A model generated the notes under the pieces. That model had not been told where the DNA came from. It made no database searches and was given only the letters and a program-made list of their open reading frames with translations. Shown one piece after another: positions 42,329 through 42,570 of a stretch of DNA of 42,570 nucleotides. Source of the stretch: TMED27 sp050633165. GTDB lineage: Bacteria; Pseudomonadota; Alphaproteobacteria; Micavibrionales; Micavibrionaceae. The stretch covers positions 1 through 42,570 of the forward strand of contig JBOEFZ010000049.1 in the NCBI GenBank assembly GCA_050633165.1, written 5' to 3'. Each line of letters opens with the position of its first letter. Within the stretch, counting starts at the first letter, position 1. The position numbers and the translations under genes were made by a program.

Positions 42329-42570
42329 ATGCCAGATTTTACATTGGAAGACGAACATAAAGGCCCGACCTTCGGCATTGATGAAGTCGGGCGCGGCCCT
42401 CTCGCCGGCCCCGTTGTTGCGGCATGCGTACACATCCCCGAACACCTACGTGCCCTCCCCTTTATCCTTGACCTACAGGACAGCAAAAAACTCTCCGATA
42501 AAAAGCTCGAGCATCTTTATACGCAAATCACAACGCATTGCCTCTGGAGCGTAGCCGAACTCTCCCCCGC
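42329..42570 (+). CDS. rnhB: Ribonuclease HII, N-terminal part (partial)
   Basis: The first 80 codons are visible and the gene runs past the window end. The motif GIDEVGRGPLAGPVVAACV at about residues 16-34 contains the first catalytic acidic pair (D, E) of RNase HII, and DSKKLSDKK near 51-59 is the next conserved block. The enzyme cuts the RNA strand of RNA-DNA hybrids and single ribonucleotides in DNA. The start ATG 42329 has GAGG upstream and lies ten bases after the previous stop. Confidence 0.95.
   Translation, partial: MPDFTLEDEHKGPTFGIDEVGRGPLAGPVVAACVHIPEHLRALPFILDLQDSKKLSDKKLEHLYTQITTHCLWSVAELSP

Noticed and set aside
1..42570. CRISPR arrays, rRNA genes, transposases or prophage genes
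   Set aside because: I looked for regularly spaced repeats, rRNA-like sequence and transposase or integrase motifs and found none in the window.

Overview
The window reads as a chromosomal segment of an alphaproteobacterium of medium GC content. The evidence is gene order: a PDH operon whose E1-beta subunit carries its own lipoyl domain, followed by lpd and lipA; a fused ispDF; ntrY-ntrX-trkA ahead of hfq-hflX; and rplU-rpmA-obg-proB. I cannot name the genus. A Rhodospirillales- or Micavibrio-like lineage is a guess. Coding density is very high, no gap without a gene exceeds 300 bases, and many genes overlap by 1-20 bases.

Layout. (1) 1-6698: pyruvate dehydrogenase and lipoate operon on the + strand (pdhA 3' end, unknown 144-aa gene, pdhB, pdhC, lpd, lipA, RatA/COQ10-like gene). 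Two inverted-repeat elements interrupt it: a 465-bp unit carrying a GxxExxY-family gene between pdhB and pdhC, and an 87-bp palindromic element without a gene between pdhC and lpd. (2) 6688-9731: minus-strand operon ispDF-pgpA-cinA-glycosyltransferase. (3) 9769-17358: plus-strand ntrY-ntrX-trkA-dat-HAD-hfq-hflX. NtrX has a receiver and a Fis-type HTH but no AAA+ domain, and the usual dusB-ntrB-ntrC block between ispDF and ntrY is missing. (4) 17355-25382: mazG, then an accessory surface-glycan region with two sulfotransferases, a flippase, a hexapeptide acyltransferase, two GT4-type glycosyltransferases and an outer-membrane barrel. (5) 25437-33389: minus-strand housekeeping run mltB-like, rlpA, dacA, tmk, holB, metG, tatD, MBL hydrolase. 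(6) 33480-33692: tRNA-Ser(UGA) plus a 24-bp direct repeat of its 3' end 120 bp downstream. (7) 33693-36195: divergent SulP and ZIP transporters. (8) 36192-42570: rplU promoter, rplU-rpmA, terminator, obg, proB, pepN, a conserved unknown gene and the 5' end of rnhB.

How the genes fit together: the first block makes and lipoylates the PDH complex. The middle block senses redox or nitrogen state (NtrYX) and controls K+ uptake (TrkA) and RNA-based regulation (Hfq). The glycan region probably builds and sulfates a surface polymer. The minus-strand run combines peptidoglycan processing with DNA and tRNA metabolism.

The best leads for something new are the two inverted-repeat elements in the PDH operon, the domain-deleted NtrX, and the octamer GTACGTGT, which I counted 16 times on both strands, in all reading frames and in one intergenic site.
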